Assembly (NCBI GenBank): GCA_902801325.1
Contig: CADCHQ010000002.1
Coordinates: 99,289-163,288 of the forward strand
Direction of reading: 5' to 3'
Source of the DNA: an uncultured Bacteroidales bacterium
GTDB lineage: Bacteria > Bacteroidota > Bacteroidia > Bacteroidales > Bacteroidaceae
DNA length: 64,000 nucleotides
The position numbers and the translations under genes are program-made. Position 1 is the first letter of the stretch. Every line of letters starts with the position of its first letter. Shown here piece by piece: positions 54,179 through 63,430 of the stretch. A model generated the notes under the pieces. The model worked only from the letters and a program-made list of their open reading frames with translations, had not been told where the DNA came from and searched no databases.

Positions 54179-55198
54179 ATGAGAGTAGCAATTGTAGGCG
54201 CCAGTGGCGCAGTAGGGCAGGAATTCCTGCGAGTGCTCGACGAGCGCAACTTCCCCATCGACGAACTTCTGCTGTTTGGCAGCCAGCGCAGTGCCGGCAC
54301 CAAATACACCTTCCGTGGCAAGGAAGTGGAGGTGAAACTCCTGCAACACAACGACGACTTCAAGGGCGTCGACATTGCCTTCACCAGTGCTGGAGCAGGC
54401 ACCTCTAAAGAGTTTGCCGAGACCATTACCAAATATGGGGCTGTGATGATTGACAACTCGTCGGCTTTCCGCATGGACGAGGATGTGCCCCTGGTAGTTC
54501 CCGAGTGCAATGCCGAGGATGCATTGGTACGCCCTCGAGGCATCATTGCCAACCCCAACTGCACAACGATTATGATGGTGGTCGTGTTGCAACCCATCGA
54601 GCACCTGAGCCACATCCGCAGCATACACGTGGCCTCATACCAAAGTGCTTCTGGAGCTGGTGCCGCCGCCATGAACGAACTGCAGCAGCAATATCGCGAA
54701 CTGGCTGAGGGCAAACCCGTCACAGTAGAGAAGTTCGCCTATCAGTTGGCCTACAACGTCATTCCACAAATCGATGTCTTCCAGGACAACGGTTACACGA
54801 AGGAAGAGATGAAGATGTTCAATGAAACCCGCAAGATCATGCACACCGATGCCCGTTGTTCGGCAATGTGCGTACGCATCTCCTCTCTCCGTTCGCATAG
54901 CGAAGCCGTGTGGATTGAGACTGAACAACCGCTCACTCCCGGACAAGTACGCGAAGCCTTGCAAAAGGCTCCAGGTGTCACTGTCGTCGACGATCCTGCC
55001 AACAAGCAATACCCCATGCCTCTGTTCACTGCCGGCAAGGACAACATCTACGTAGGTCGCATTCGTCGCGATCTTGCCAACGAAAACGGCATCACGCTGT
55101 GGCTCTCGGGCGACCAAATCAAGAAAGGTGCAGCTCTCAACGCCGTGCAGATTGCGGAATTCCTGGTGCAGCAAGGGGAGTTCGGAACTCGTTCATGA
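54179..55198 (+). CDS. asd: Aspartate-semialdehyde dehydrogenase
   Basis: The 339-residue enzyme begins [20 protein letters not shown] (NADP site). The active cysteine is C128 in [27 protein letters not shown] and the [13 protein letters not shown] segment complete the substrate site. It makes aspartate semialdehyde for lysine/diaminopimelate, threonine and methionine, upstream of the DapL-DapF steps encoded at 13-15 kb. Confidence 0.96.
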   Translation: MRVAIVGASGAVGQEFLRVLDERNFPIDELLLFGSQRSAGTKYTFRGKEVEVKLLQHNDDFKGVDIAFTSAGAGTSKEFAETITKYGAVMIDNSSAFRMDEDVPLVVPECNAEDALVRPRGIIANPNCTTIMMVVVLQPIEHLSHIRSIHVASYQSASGAGAAAMNELQQQYRELAEGKPVTVEKFAYQLAYNVIPQIDVFQDNGYTKEEMKMFNETRKIMHTDARCSAMCVRISSLRSHSEAVWIETEQPLTPGQVREALQKAPGVTVVDDPANKQYPMPLFTAGKDNIYVGRIRRDLANENGITLWLSGDQIKKGAALNAVQIAEFLVQQGEFGTRS

Positions 55199-55287
55199 AT
55201 ACCCGAGTCGTGACAGGAATCACGGAACGAAGTTACGCAATATTTGATTAGTGTTGGACACGTAAAATAAACTCTTATCTTTAAATC

Positions 55288-57501
55288 ATGAAAAAACTAT
55301 TTCTATTGGCACTCCTGATTGGTTTGTCCATCAATGTGAGTGCACAGAACGTGAGCGTGAGCAAAGCACGCTTCCAACGAGGCGATGATCCTAACTGGGC
55401 AAAGCCCGAACTGAACGATGCCTCTTGGAGTGAGATCGACATGACCCGAAACTGGGACAAACAAGGGTATGTTATCAATCAGGGTTATGGCTGGTATCGT
55501 GTACACCTAAAGCTGTCGAGCAGCATGATCAAGGGTGCCGACCAACAGAAGATTGTCGTGTTCAATCTGCCCAAGGCAGACGACACCGACGAATGCTACC
55601 TGAATGGCAAACTGATTGGTAAGACCGGACGCATGCCTGGTGACAAAGGCGGCTATCGCTCTGCCTGGAGCACAGTACGTAACTACCCTGTCAATGTCAA
55701 GGACGGCATCATTCGTTGGGATGCCGACAACGTGATTGCCATCCGCGTGTATAATGCTGGTGAACCCGGTGGTTTATTCGACAACCCACTTACCGTGCGT
55801 GTGCCCAATGCCATAGAGGGTCTGTCCATGCACTTTACAGACGTGAACGACGGACAGGCTCACTGCGATGTGCAGCTCAGCAATTCCTATCCCTTGACCA
55901 CCACTGGCAAACTCGACATCGACATCACTGACCGCGAGACAGGGAAGAAGATTGGTGGCCTCAGCAAGAAGCTGTCACCCAAGCAAGGCAAGCCCATTCG
56001 TCTGAGTGTACCATACGACAAAAAGAAGATCTGCTTGCTCACGGCAACCTTTACCGATGCCAAGACGGGCAAGAAGATTAGTCAGAAGTTCCCATTGAAA
56101 TATATCCTGACGCCTCCTGCACCTGCTGCTCCACGCTTCAATGGTGCTCCGCTGTTCGGTGTGCGTCCCAACTCACCCGTCATCTATCGTTTCCCCGTTT
56201 CTGGCGAACGTCCCATGAAGTTCACTGCCGACAATCTGCCCGAAGGCCTGACCCTCTCTGAGAGCGATGGCGTCCTGAGTGGTAAGATTCGTCGTCCAGG
56301 CAACCTCACCTTCACGGTTACTGCCGAGAACGCCAAAGGCAAAGCATCACAGGAGTTCACCTTGAAGGTGGGCGACCGCATGATTGCCCTAACGCCTCCC
56401 ATGGGTTGGAACTCATGGAACTGCTGGGCATTGAGTGTATCACAAGAGAAGGTAATGTCTTCGGCACAAGCGCTCATCGACAAAGGTCTGGCCGACTACG
56501 GCTATTGCTACATGAACATCGACGATGGTTGGGAAGCTGCTGAGCGAAACCCCGATGGAACCATTGCCGTGAACGAGAAGTTCCCCTCCATGAAGGCTTT
56601 GGGCGACTGGCTCCACGAGCGCGGTCTCAAGTTCGGAATCTACAGTTCACCTGGTGACTTCACCTGTGGTGGTTATCTGGGTTCTATTGACCACGAGAAG
56701 CAGGATGCTGAGTCGTACAATAGTTGGGGCATCGACTACCTGAAATATGACTGGTGTGGCTACAGCCGTGCACACGCCAAGGAAAGAGACAAGGGAGTGG
56801 CCTCCTATGTTCGTCCCTACCTGCTCATGCAGCAATTCCTGCGCGAACAGCCTCGCGACATCTTCTACAGCCTCTGCCAGTATGGTATGGCCAAGGTATG
56901 GGAATGGGGACCCTTCGTTGACGCCAATAGTTGGCGTACGACAGGCGATATCAACGACACTTGGGGTTCGATGTACGACATCGGCTTCCAACGTCAGGCA
57001 GGACTTGCTCCCTATGCCGCACCCGGACACTGGAACGACCCCGACATGCTCATCGTAGGCAAGGTAGGATGGAGCAGCAATCTGCGCGACAGCCGTCTGA
57101 CGCCCGACGAACAATACACCCACATCACATTGTGGACGCTCTTGGCTTCGAACATGCTCATTGGTTGCGACATAGCCCAGATGGACGACTTCACTGTAGG
57201 TCTTCTTTGCAACCACGAGGTCAACCTCATCAACCAAGACATCCTTGGCAAACAAGCCGACCGCGTGCTGAAGCAGGGCGACATCGAAGTATGGGCTCGT
57301 CCGCTTGCCGACGGTGGTACTGCCATTGGCATCTTCAATGTAGGTGACGAGGATCAGCAGGTGGACATGAAGGCTCTCTACTCCGACATCGCAAAGGCCA
57401 AGACCGTTCGCGACCTGTGGCGTCAGAAGAACCTCTCGGCAGGCGAGTTGAACTGCACAATCCCCACTCACGGATGCCGTTATCTGAAGGTTACACTCTA
57501 A
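55288..57501 (+). CDS. GH27 alpha-galactosidase with N-terminal accessory domains
   Basis: The 737-residue secreted protein has a signal peptide (KKLFLLALLIGLSINVSA). An N-terminal jelly-roll like that of GH2-type proteins covers about 20-180 (RNWDKQGYVINQGYGWYRV). A He_PIG-type Ig domain lies at about 280-370. The GH27 barrel begins TPPMGWNSWNCWAL, with nucleophile D488 (LKYDWCGYS) and acid/base D554 (TTGDINDTW). WNDPDMLIVG is also conserved. It removes alpha-linked galactose, or N-acetylgalactosamine, from glycans. Its ATG follows a TATCTTTA box-like sequence by 4 nt. The 89-nt gap from asd has only a 5-bp dyad. Confidence 0.92.
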   Translation: MKKLFLLALLIGLSINVSAQNVSVSKARFQRGDDPNWAKPELNDASWSEIDMTRNWDKQGYVINQGYGWYRVHLKLSSSMIKGADQQKIVVFNLPKADDTDECYLNGKLIGKTGRMPGDKGGYRSAWSTVRNYPVNVKDGIIRWDADNVIAIRVYNAGEPGGLFDNPLTVRVPNAIEGLSMHFTDVNDGQAHCDVQLSNSYPLTTTGKLDIDITDRETGKKIGGLSKKLSPKQGKPIRLSVPYDKKKICLLTATFTDAKTGKKISQKFPLKYILTPPAPAAPRFNGAPLFGVRPNSPVIYRFPVSGERPMKFTADNLPEGLTLSESDGVLSGKIRRPGNLTFTVTAENAKGKASQEFTLKVGDRMIALTPPMGWNSWNCWALSVSQEKVMSSAQALIDKGLADYGYCYMNIDDGWEAAERNPDGTIAVNEKFPSMKALGDWLHERGLKFGIYSSPGDFTCGGYLGSIDHEKQDAESYNSWGIDYLKYDWCGYSRAHAKERDKGVASYVRPYLLMQQFLREQPRDIFYSLCQYGMAKVWEWGPFVDANSWRTTGDINDTWGSMYDIGFQRQAGLAPYAAPGHWNDPDMLIVGKVGWSSNLRDSRLTPDEQYTHITLWTLLASNMLIGCDIAQMDDFTVGLLCNHEVNLINQDILGKQADRVLKQGDIEVWARPLADGGTAIGIFNVGDEDQQVDMKALYSDIAKAKTVRDLWRQKNLSAGELNCTIPTHGCRYLKVTL

Positions 57502-57553
57502 GACGATTAGGATAGATTACTTCGGATTCCGTATCCTGAGATTCAAACAACAA

Positions 57554-57593
57554 GAAGCCCCCTCGATTGATTTCGAGAGGGCTTCGTATTTTT
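57554..57593. terminator. Intrinsic terminator shared by the alpha-galactosidase and FKBP genes
   Basis: GAAGCCCCCTCGA and TCGAGAGGGCTTC form a long GC-rich stem followed by GTATTTTT on the plus strand. It lies between convergent genes. Confidence 0.8.
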
Positions 57594-57607
57594 AATAGGA
57601 TTTCGGT

Positions 57608-58348
57608 TTATTTCTTTCTAATCTTCCACGTAGGCACGCCAATGCCTGCGGGGTAGATGGCCGCCAAGTGGATGCGCCAGGCAAGCGTACTGTAGGCAGG
57701 AATCTGGTCCTTGGCACTGCTGTCATAGGCAAGGCGGGCAGGAACATACACCAGCCAATCGTCACCGGCAACCATGTATTGCAGAGCAGTATTGAAACCT
57801 GTTACGAACGGATTGACAGGCGACAACTGAGGTGCAGCGGTCTCTGGGTCAAAAGCCCCGTAATATGTCTGGGTAAAGACTAACTGCTGAAGGCTGTCGA
57901 CAAGCTGGTCCTGATCGTTGCGAATCCGGTAGGTAGTAGGCATCATCCAACCACGGAAACTGATGCGTACCGAATCGCTCCAGACAGGGCTGTAGTCACC
58001 CGTACCTCTGCTGATAATACGCACGCAGATACTATCGTCCAGACGTCCCGTGTCATAGCTCTGCGACTGGTCGAGTCGCTTCAGCATGAGCCACTGGCTG
58101 TGTTGTTGCCATTGGTCGCCATACTGCTTCTTGGCACTGGCAATGGCAGTTCGTGCTGAATCAGCCACTGTCCTGAACCATGCCTCATTACGAGCCTGCC
58201 AGTTGTAGTAGGGGTCCCACTCTTTCTCGTCCTCACTGCAGGATACCAGCGCTGAAGCTAAAGAAAGAATGAAGACGACCCCCATCCCTATCCTTCCCCA
58301 AGGGGAAGGAGTGGTTACGTTAACAAATAACTTCTTTAAGAAAAACAT
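57608..58348 (-). CDS. FKBP-type peptidyl-prolyl isomerase lipoprotein
   Basis: The 246-residue product has a lipobox at C37 (ASALVSCSEDE). The C-terminal FKBP domain shows PVNPFVTGFNTALQYMVAGDDWLVYVPARLAYDSS and STLAWRIHLAAI, so it assists protein folding at the outer membrane. Residues 12-24 (TTPSPWGRIGMGV), in front of the signal core, come from a palindromic element. Without them the peptide would have a normal short n-region. Only the ATG at 58348 gives a plausible signal. Confidence 0.78.
   Translation of the reverse strand: MFFLKKLFVNVTTPSPWGRIGMGVVFILSLASALVSCSEDEKEWDPYYNWQARNEAWFRTVADSARTAIASAKKQYGDQWQQHSQWLMLKRLDQSQSYDTGRLDDSICVRIISRGTGDYSPVWSDSVRISFRGWMMPTTYRIRNDQDQLVDSLQQLVFTQTYYGAFDPETAAPQLSPVNPFVTGFNTALQYMVAGDDWLVYVPARLAYDSSAKDQIPAYSTLAWRIHLAAIYPAGIGVPTWKIRKK
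58277..58315. repeat. Palindromic element in the FKBP signal-peptide codons
   Basis: CCTTCCCC and GGGGAAGG meet at the centre (58292-58309) as a perfect dyad. A GACCCCCATCCC arm and a GAGTGGT end match the family style. Confidence 0.7.
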
Positions 58349-58393
58349 ATTTACTTTAATTCTTCGTAAATCCTATCTAACACTTCCTGTATG

Positions 58394-58523
58394 TCCTAAA
58401 GTACATACTCCCCGCTCTCGGGAGGCGACTGGGGTCTTCGGAGAATCCACTAAATGTGGATTCGGCCCCACAAAGGGGAGCGAGCCCCCTCTCGCGACGG
58501 AGGACATTGGGGGTGGGGTCGTC
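58394..58523. repeat. Long composite palindromic element, copy 2 (inverted)
   Basis: It contains the 39-nt core at 58443-58481, with 37 of 39 bases matching 28092-28130 in inverse orientation. A CCCGCTCTCGGGAGGCGACTGGGG module lies on the left and a GAGCCCCCTCTCGCGACGGAG module on the right. The nested CTACGCAAGCGTAG module is absent. It fills the gap between the FKBP and glyS genes. Confidence 0.75.
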
Positions 58524-58526
58524 GCC

Positions 58527-60074
58527 TTAAAAGTCTATCTTCCTCAGCAGACTTGTGATGGAGACCTTATCCTCGATGATGGAACGCAGGTCGCTGATGT
58601 TGACACGATGCTGTTCCATGGTGTCGCGGTCGCGGAGGGTAACGGTGTTGTCCTCCATCGTCTGTTGGTCGACAGTCACGCAATAAGGACAACCAATGGC
58701 ATCCATACGACGATAGCGCTTGCCTATCTGATCTTTCTCCTCGTACTTGCAGTTGAAGTGGAAACGAAGCTCCTTCATGATTTCCTGTGCCTTCTCGGGC
58801 ATTCCGTCCTTCTTGGTAAGGGGGAAGATGGCCAGCTTAATAGGTGCCAGGGCAGCAGGCAACTTCAGCACAACGCGACTTTCGCCATTAGGCAGCTGCT
58901 CCTCGCAGTAGCTGTGGCACATAACACTGAGGAACATGCGGTCAACACCGATAGAGGTCTCGATGACGTACGGCGTATAGCTCTCACTGGTCTCAGGATC
59001 GAAGTACTCAATCTTCTTACCCGAATAGGCTGCATGCTGACTGAGGTCGAAGTTGGTACGCGAGTGGATACCCTCAACTTCCTTGAAGCCGAAAGGCATG
59101 TGGAATTCGATGTCTGTGGCAGCATTGGCATAGTGAGCCAGTTTGTCGTGGTCGTGGAAACGATAGTTCTCAGCACCAAAGCCCAGAGCCAGATGCCAAG
59201 CCATGCGGGTCTGCTTCCACTTCGAGAACCACTCCAGTTCGGTACCGGGCTTCACGAAGTATTGCATCTCCATCTGCTCGAACTCACGCATGCGGAAGAT
59301 GAACTGACGGGCAACGATTTCGTTACGGAAGGCCTTACCTATCTGTGCGATACCGAAGGGCAACTTCATGCGACCCGTTTTCTGCACGTTCAGGTAGTTG
59401 ACAAAGATTCCCTGTGCCGTCTCAGGACGCAGGTAGATGGTAGAAGCACCGTCGGCAGTGCTTCCGACCTCGGTCTTGAACATGAGGTTGAACTGGCGAA
59501 CTTCAGTCCAGTTGCGTGTGCCACTGATTGGGCATACGATTCCTTCGTCAAGGATGATCTGTCGCAGTTCTTCCAGGTCGTTGGCGTTCAAGGCCTTTGA
59601 ATAACGCTCGTGCAGGGCGTCGCGCTTCTGTTGGTTTTCCAGCACACGAGGATTGGTAGCACGGAACTGAGCCTCGTCGAAAGCATCGCCAAAGCGCTTG
59701 GCAGCCTTGTCGATTTCCTTTTGAATCTTCTCGTCATACTTAGCCAACTGGTCCTCAATGAGCACGTCGGCACGATAGCGCTTCTTCGAGTCGCGGTTGT
59801 CGATGAGGGGATCGTTGAAAGCGTCCACGTGTCCGCTGGCCTTCCACGTTGTGGGGTGCATGAAGATGGCTGCGTCAATGCCCACGATATTCTCGTGCAG
59901 CAGGACCATCGACTGCCACCAGTATTGCTTGATGTTGTTCTTCAGTTCCACACCGTTCTGTCCGTAGTCGTACACTGCGCCCAGTCCGTCGTAGATTTCA
60001 CTCGAGGGGAACACAAAACCGTATTCCTTGCAATGAGAAACTATCTTCTTAAAAACGTCTTCTTGTTGTGCCAT
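58527..60074 (-). CDS. glyS: Glycyl-tRNA synthetase, eukaryote/archaea-type (alpha2)
   Basis: The ATG at 60074 gives MAQQEDVFKKIVSHCKEYGF (515 residues); the longer open frame reaches into the promoter. Class II motifs are seen as FRNEIVARQFIFRMREFEQMEMQ and the SIGVDRMFL motif 3, with GLGAVYDYGQNGVELK near the start. It charges tRNA-Gly. The C-terminal anticodon domain starts near residue 415 (APIKLAIFPL). Confidence 0.95.
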   Translation of the reverse strand: MAQQEDVFKKIVSHCKEYGFVFPSSEIYDGLGAVYDYGQNGVELKNNIKQYWWQSMVLLHENIVGIDAAIFMHPTTWKASGHVDAFNDPLIDNRDSKKRYRADVLIEDQLAKYDEKIQKEIDKAAKRFGDAFDEAQFRATNPRVLENQQKRDALHERYSKALNANDLEELRQIILDEGIVCPISGTRNWTEVRQFNLMFKTEVGSTADGASTIYLRPETAQGIFVNYLNVQKTGRMKLPFGIAQIGKAFRNEIVARQFIFRMREFEQMEMQYFVKPGTELEWFSKWKQTRMAWHLALGFGAENYRFHDHDKLAHYANAATDIEFHMPFGFKEVEGIHSRTNFDLSQHAAYSGKKIEYFDPETSESYTPYVIETSIGVDRMFLSVMCHSYCEEQLPNGESRVVLKLPAALAPIKLAIFPLTKKDGMPEKAQEIMKELRFHFNCKYEEKDQIGKRYRRMDAIGCPYCVTVDQQTMEDNTVTLRDRDTMEQHRVNISDLRSIIEDKVSITSLLRKIDF

Positions 60075-60135
60075 AAATATTATATATTTTTGTGATTTAA
60101 CGATTTTGGCAATTGCACTTTTTACAATTCGCGTG

Positions 60136-60143
60136 CAAAAATA
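60136..60143 (-). promoter_or_regulatory. -7 box of glyS
   Basis: The minus strand reads TATTTTTG, 61 nt before the glyS ATG. Confidence 0.5.
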
Positions 60144-60198
60144 CAAAAAAAAAATTAATTCTTAATTCTTCTTTCTCAATTCTTAATCAAATATTATG

Positions 60199-60206
60199 TA
60201 TCTTTG
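60199..60206 (+). promoter_or_regulatory. -7 box of the M16 peptidase gene
   Basis: TATCTTTG lies 37 nt before the ATG at 60244. An upstream in-frame ATG at 60196 falls inside the promoter and is unlikely. Confidence 0.6.
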
Positions 60207-60243
60207 CGTGATTTTATGTTTTTTTAAAATATTCGATTTACGT

Positions 60244-63150
60244 ATGAAAACTAAAAGTATTCTTTCTGTCATAGTGCTGACATTGGTGTTGGCCTGTGCA
60301 TGTAAAAAGGGTTACAAGTACGAATCAGTCAAGGGCGATCCCACTGCGACACGCATCTACACGCTGAAGAACGGACTCAAAGTTTACCTTTCCGTCAACA
60401 AGGAGGAACCCCGCATACAGACGTACATTGCCGTGCGCACGGGTTCGAAGAACGACCCTGCCGAAACGACGGGTTTGGCCCACTATCTCGAGCACTTGAT
60501 GTTCAAGGGTACAAGCAAGTTTGGAACCTCCAACCCTGAGGCAGAGGCTCCTCTCCTTGCCGACATCGAACAACGGTACGAGGAATACCGCACCATCACC
60601 GACGAAGCCCTGCGCCGACAGAAGTACCACGAGATTGACTCCGTGAGCCAACTTGCCGCTAAATACTTCATCCCCAACGAATACGACAAACTGATGGCAG
60701 CCATCGGAGCTGAAGGTACGAATGCCTTCACCTCGAACGATGTGACTTGCTACACAGAGGACATTCCTTCCAATGAGATTGAGAATTGGGCAAAGATACA
60801 GGCCGACCGTTTCCAGAATATGGTCATCCGCGGTTTCCACACCGAGTTGGAGGCCGTCTACGAGGAATATAACATCGGACTGGCCAACGACATGAACAAG
60901 CAGTACGAAGCCCTCATGGCCAAACTCTTCCCCAATCATCCCTATGGCACTCAAACCACCATCGGCACTCAGCAGCACTTGAAGAATCCTTCCATCACAA
61001 ACATCAAGAACTACTTCGCCAAGTGGTACGTGCCCAACAACGTGGCTATCTGTATGTCGGGCGACTTCGACCCCAACAAGACGATGGCGATTCTGGAGAA
61101 ATACTTCGGCGAATGGCAACCTGGCGACGATGTGAGTCAACCCACCTTCCCTGACCTGGAGCCCATGACTGCCCCCGTCGATACGACTGTCTGGGGACTG
61201 GAGGCCGAGAACATCTGGCTGGGATGGCGCAGCGAACGTGCCCAGTCGCTGCAGAACGACACACTGGAACTCATCAGCGCCGTGCTTTACAACGGCAAGG
61301 CCGGTCTCTTCGACCTCGACCTCAATCAAGAGATGAAAGTGATGGCCGCCCAGTCGGAAATGGAACCCATGCTTGACCACGGCATTTTCCTGCTTGCTGG
61401 TATGCCCAAGGACGGTCAGTCGCTCGACGAAGTGAAGGCACTCATGCTCGAGGAAATTGAAAAACTGAAGCGTGGTGAATTCGACGAAGACCTGCTCACA
61501 GCAGCACTGAACAACAAGAAATTGGACGAGTTGCGTAGTCTCGACCGCAACCAGGTGCGTGTAAGCAAGATGCTGGACGCCTTCATCAACGGAGTTGAAT
61601 GGCAACAGCAAGTCGACCGTCTCGACCGTCTGTCAAAGATTACTAAGGACGAACTCGTTGCCTTTGCAAACCGCTTCTTCACTGAGGGTTACGCCACTGT
61701 CTACAAGCGTCAGGGCGAGGACACGACCCAGAAGAAGATTGACAAGCCTGCCATCACTCCCATCCCCACCAATCGCGACCAGGTAAGCGACTTCGTGAAG
61801 GAGATTCAGGACAGCAAGGTGAAGCCCATACAGCCTCAGTTCCTCGACTACAAGCGCGACCTTTCGTTCTTCGACACCAAGCAGGGCTTGCCCGTCATCT
61901 ACAAGCAGAACAAGGAGAATGAACTATTCAACCTCGTTTTCCGTTACGAGTTCGGACAAGAGGATGATAACCGTTACGACATAGCCGCCGGCTACATCGA
62001 CTATCTGGGAACCCAGCAGAAATCGGCTGCTGAAGTCAAGCAGGAGTTCTACAAACTGGCCTGCAACTACTCCGTCAGCGTGAACAGCGACAACATCCAG
62101 ATTGGTCTGAGCGGACTTGGTGAGAACATGCCTCAGGCTCTCACTCTGCTCGAGGACCTGCTCCGCAACGCAAAAGTTGACCAGGCCGCCTATGAGCAGT
62201 ACGTGGCACTCATCCTCAAGAACCGTCAGGACGAGAAAGCCGACCAGCGCAGTTGCTTCACGATGCTCAACCAGTACGCCATCTACGGCCCACACAATGC
62301 ACAGCGCGACAACATGACAGAACAACAACTCCGTGAGGCCAATCCCCAGACGTTGCTCGACCTGTTGAAGAACATCGCCCAGTACGAACACACCGTTCTC
62401 TACTTCGGTCCCTTGTCGAAGAAGGATCTGGACAAATGCGTGACAGAGGCACACCCCACTGAGGCAAGTCTGAAGCCCGTGCCCGAGGGAGAGCCCTACA
62501 CCCTGCAATTGACCACAGAACCCGAGGTCCTCATTGCACCCTATGACGCCAAGAACATCTACATGCGCATGTACTACAACGAGGGCCGACAGACCAACCT
62601 CGACGAACACGCCACCATCGACCTCTTCAACGAATACTTCGGCGGAGGCATGAACGGCATCGTCTTCCAGGAGCTGCGCGAAGCCCGCGGACTGGCCTAC
62701 AACGCAGGAGCCTACTACCTGACGCCAGCCAAGAAGGGCGATCCCGAATACTTCTTCACACACATCATCACCCAGAACGACAAGATGATGGACTGTGTGC
62801 GCCAGTTCCAGGAGATTACCAACAACCTGCCCCAGAGCGAGGCCGCCTTTGCCATCACCAAGGACGCCCTCACCAAGCAGATGGCCAGCAAGCGCACCAC
62901 AAAGTTCGGTGTCATCATGGCCTACCTCTCCGACAAGCGCCAAGGCTATGACTTCGACATCGACAAGAAGAAGTACGACGACCTGCAAGGCCTGACCCTG
63001 AAGGACATTGCCGAATTCGAGAAGAAACAAATGGCAAACAAGACGGGACGCTACATCATCCTAGGCAACGAGAAGGAACTCGACATCCCTGCTCTCGAAC
63101 AGATAGCACCCATCCGTCGCGTCTCTCTCGAAGAAATCTTCGGATACTAA
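60244..63150 (+). CDS. M16 (pitrilysin-type) zinc peptidase lipoprotein
   Basis: The ATG at 60244 gives 968 residues with a lipobox at C18 (LTLVLACACKKG). The inverted zinc motif is HYLEH at residues 80-84, with the distal Glu in HTELEAVYEEYN. An internal repeat of the M16 fold covers about 520-960 and lacks the zinc motif, as in two-half pitrilysins. It probably degrades short peptides in the periplasm or at the outer membrane. It is well over 900 residues, a normal length for the group. Confidence 0.9.
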   Translation: MKTKSILSVIVLTLVLACACKKGYKYESVKGDPTATRIYTLKNGLKVYLSVNKEEPRIQTYIAVRTGSKNDPAETTGLAHYLEHLMFKGTSKFGTSNPEAEAPLLADIEQRYEEYRTITDEALRRQKYHEIDSVSQLAAKYFIPNEYDKLMAAIGAEGTNAFTSNDVTCYTEDIPSNEIENWAKIQADRFQNMVIRGFHTELEAVYEEYNIGLANDMNKQYEALMAKLFPNHPYGTQTTIGTQQHLKNPSITNIKNYFAKWYVPNNVAICMSGDFDPNKTMAILEKYFGEWQPGDDVSQPTFPDLEPMTAPVDTTVWGLEAENIWLGWRSERAQSLQNDTLELISAVLYNGKAGLFDLDLNQEMKVMAAQSEMEPMLDHGIFLLAGMPKDGQSLDEVKALMLEEIEKLKRGEFDEDLLTAALNNKKLDELRSLDRNQVRVSKMLDAFINGVEWQQQVDRLDRLSKITKDELVAFANRFFTEGYATVYKRQGEDTTQKKIDKPAITPIPTNRDQVSDFVKEIQDSKVKPIQPQFLDYKRDLSFFDTKQGLPVIYKQNKENELFNLVFRYEFGQEDDNRYDIAAGYIDYLGTQQKSAAEVKQEFYKLACNYSVSVNSDNIQIGLSGLGENMPQALTLLEDLLRNAKVDQAAYEQYVALILKNRQDEKADQRSCFTMLNQYAIYGPHNAQRDNMTEQQLREANPQTLLDLLKNIAQYEHTVLYFGPLSKKDLDKCVTEAHPTEASLKPVPEGEPYTLQLTTEPEVLIAPYDAKNIYMRMYYNEGRQTNLDEHATIDLFNEYFGGGMNGIVFQELREARGLAYNAGAYYLTPAKKGDPEYFFTHIITQNDKMMDCVRQFQEITNNLPQSEAAFAITKDALTKQMASKRTTKFGVIMAYLSDKRQGYDFDIDKKKYDDLQGLTLKDIAEFEKKQMANKTGRYIILGNEKELDIPALEQIAPIRRVSLEEIFGY

Positions 63151-63187
63151 TTCAAGGCAAAGTCCCGGATTAGGGATTCAATAAAGA

Positions 63188-63224
63188 GAATCAGGAGGCA
63201 TTCCCGTCTCCTGATTCTTTTTTT
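63188..63224 (+). terminator. Intrinsic terminator of the M16 peptidase gene
   Basis: GAATCAGGAG and CTCCTGATTC enclose a 10-nt loop and are followed by seven Ts. The stem is the same sequence as at 26370-26397, except for its loop and one extra outer pair. Confidence 0.9.
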
Positions 63225-63363
63225 ATTTCCCTGCAGGGGATTGAGGGCTCTTTGTCTTCGGTCTTCTTTTGTTGTGTTTTTGCTTGCATGTGACGGGTTT
63301 TCCCTTCGTTTTACGTCTTTTTTGCCTCCAGTCAATTTTTGTCAATTTTTAGTTGCGAAATAA

Positions 63364-63395
63364 TTTGGAGCATAATTCCCTAATTCCTAACTTTG
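63364..63395 (+). promoter_or_regulatory. Two-part promoter of the last gene
   Basis: TTTG (63364-63367) is followed after 20 nt by TAACTTTG (63388-63395). This is a complete match to the Bacteroidetes consensus, 35 nt before the ATG at 63431. Apart from this and the terminator, 63151-63430 holds nothing recognised. Confidence 0.7.
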
Positions 63396-63430
63396 CCTGA
63401 AAGTATATCCCATTAAAGTAATACTGTACC

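Noticed and set aside
60325..61611. A 428-codon minus-strand open frame
   Set aside because: It is antisense to the zinc-binding half of the M16 peptidase and has no motif of its own.
61924..63030. A 368-codon minus-strand open frame with Leu/Val-rich product
   Set aside because: It is antisense to the M16 peptidase, whose frame is continuous and has catalytic motifs; composition is that of a shadow frame.
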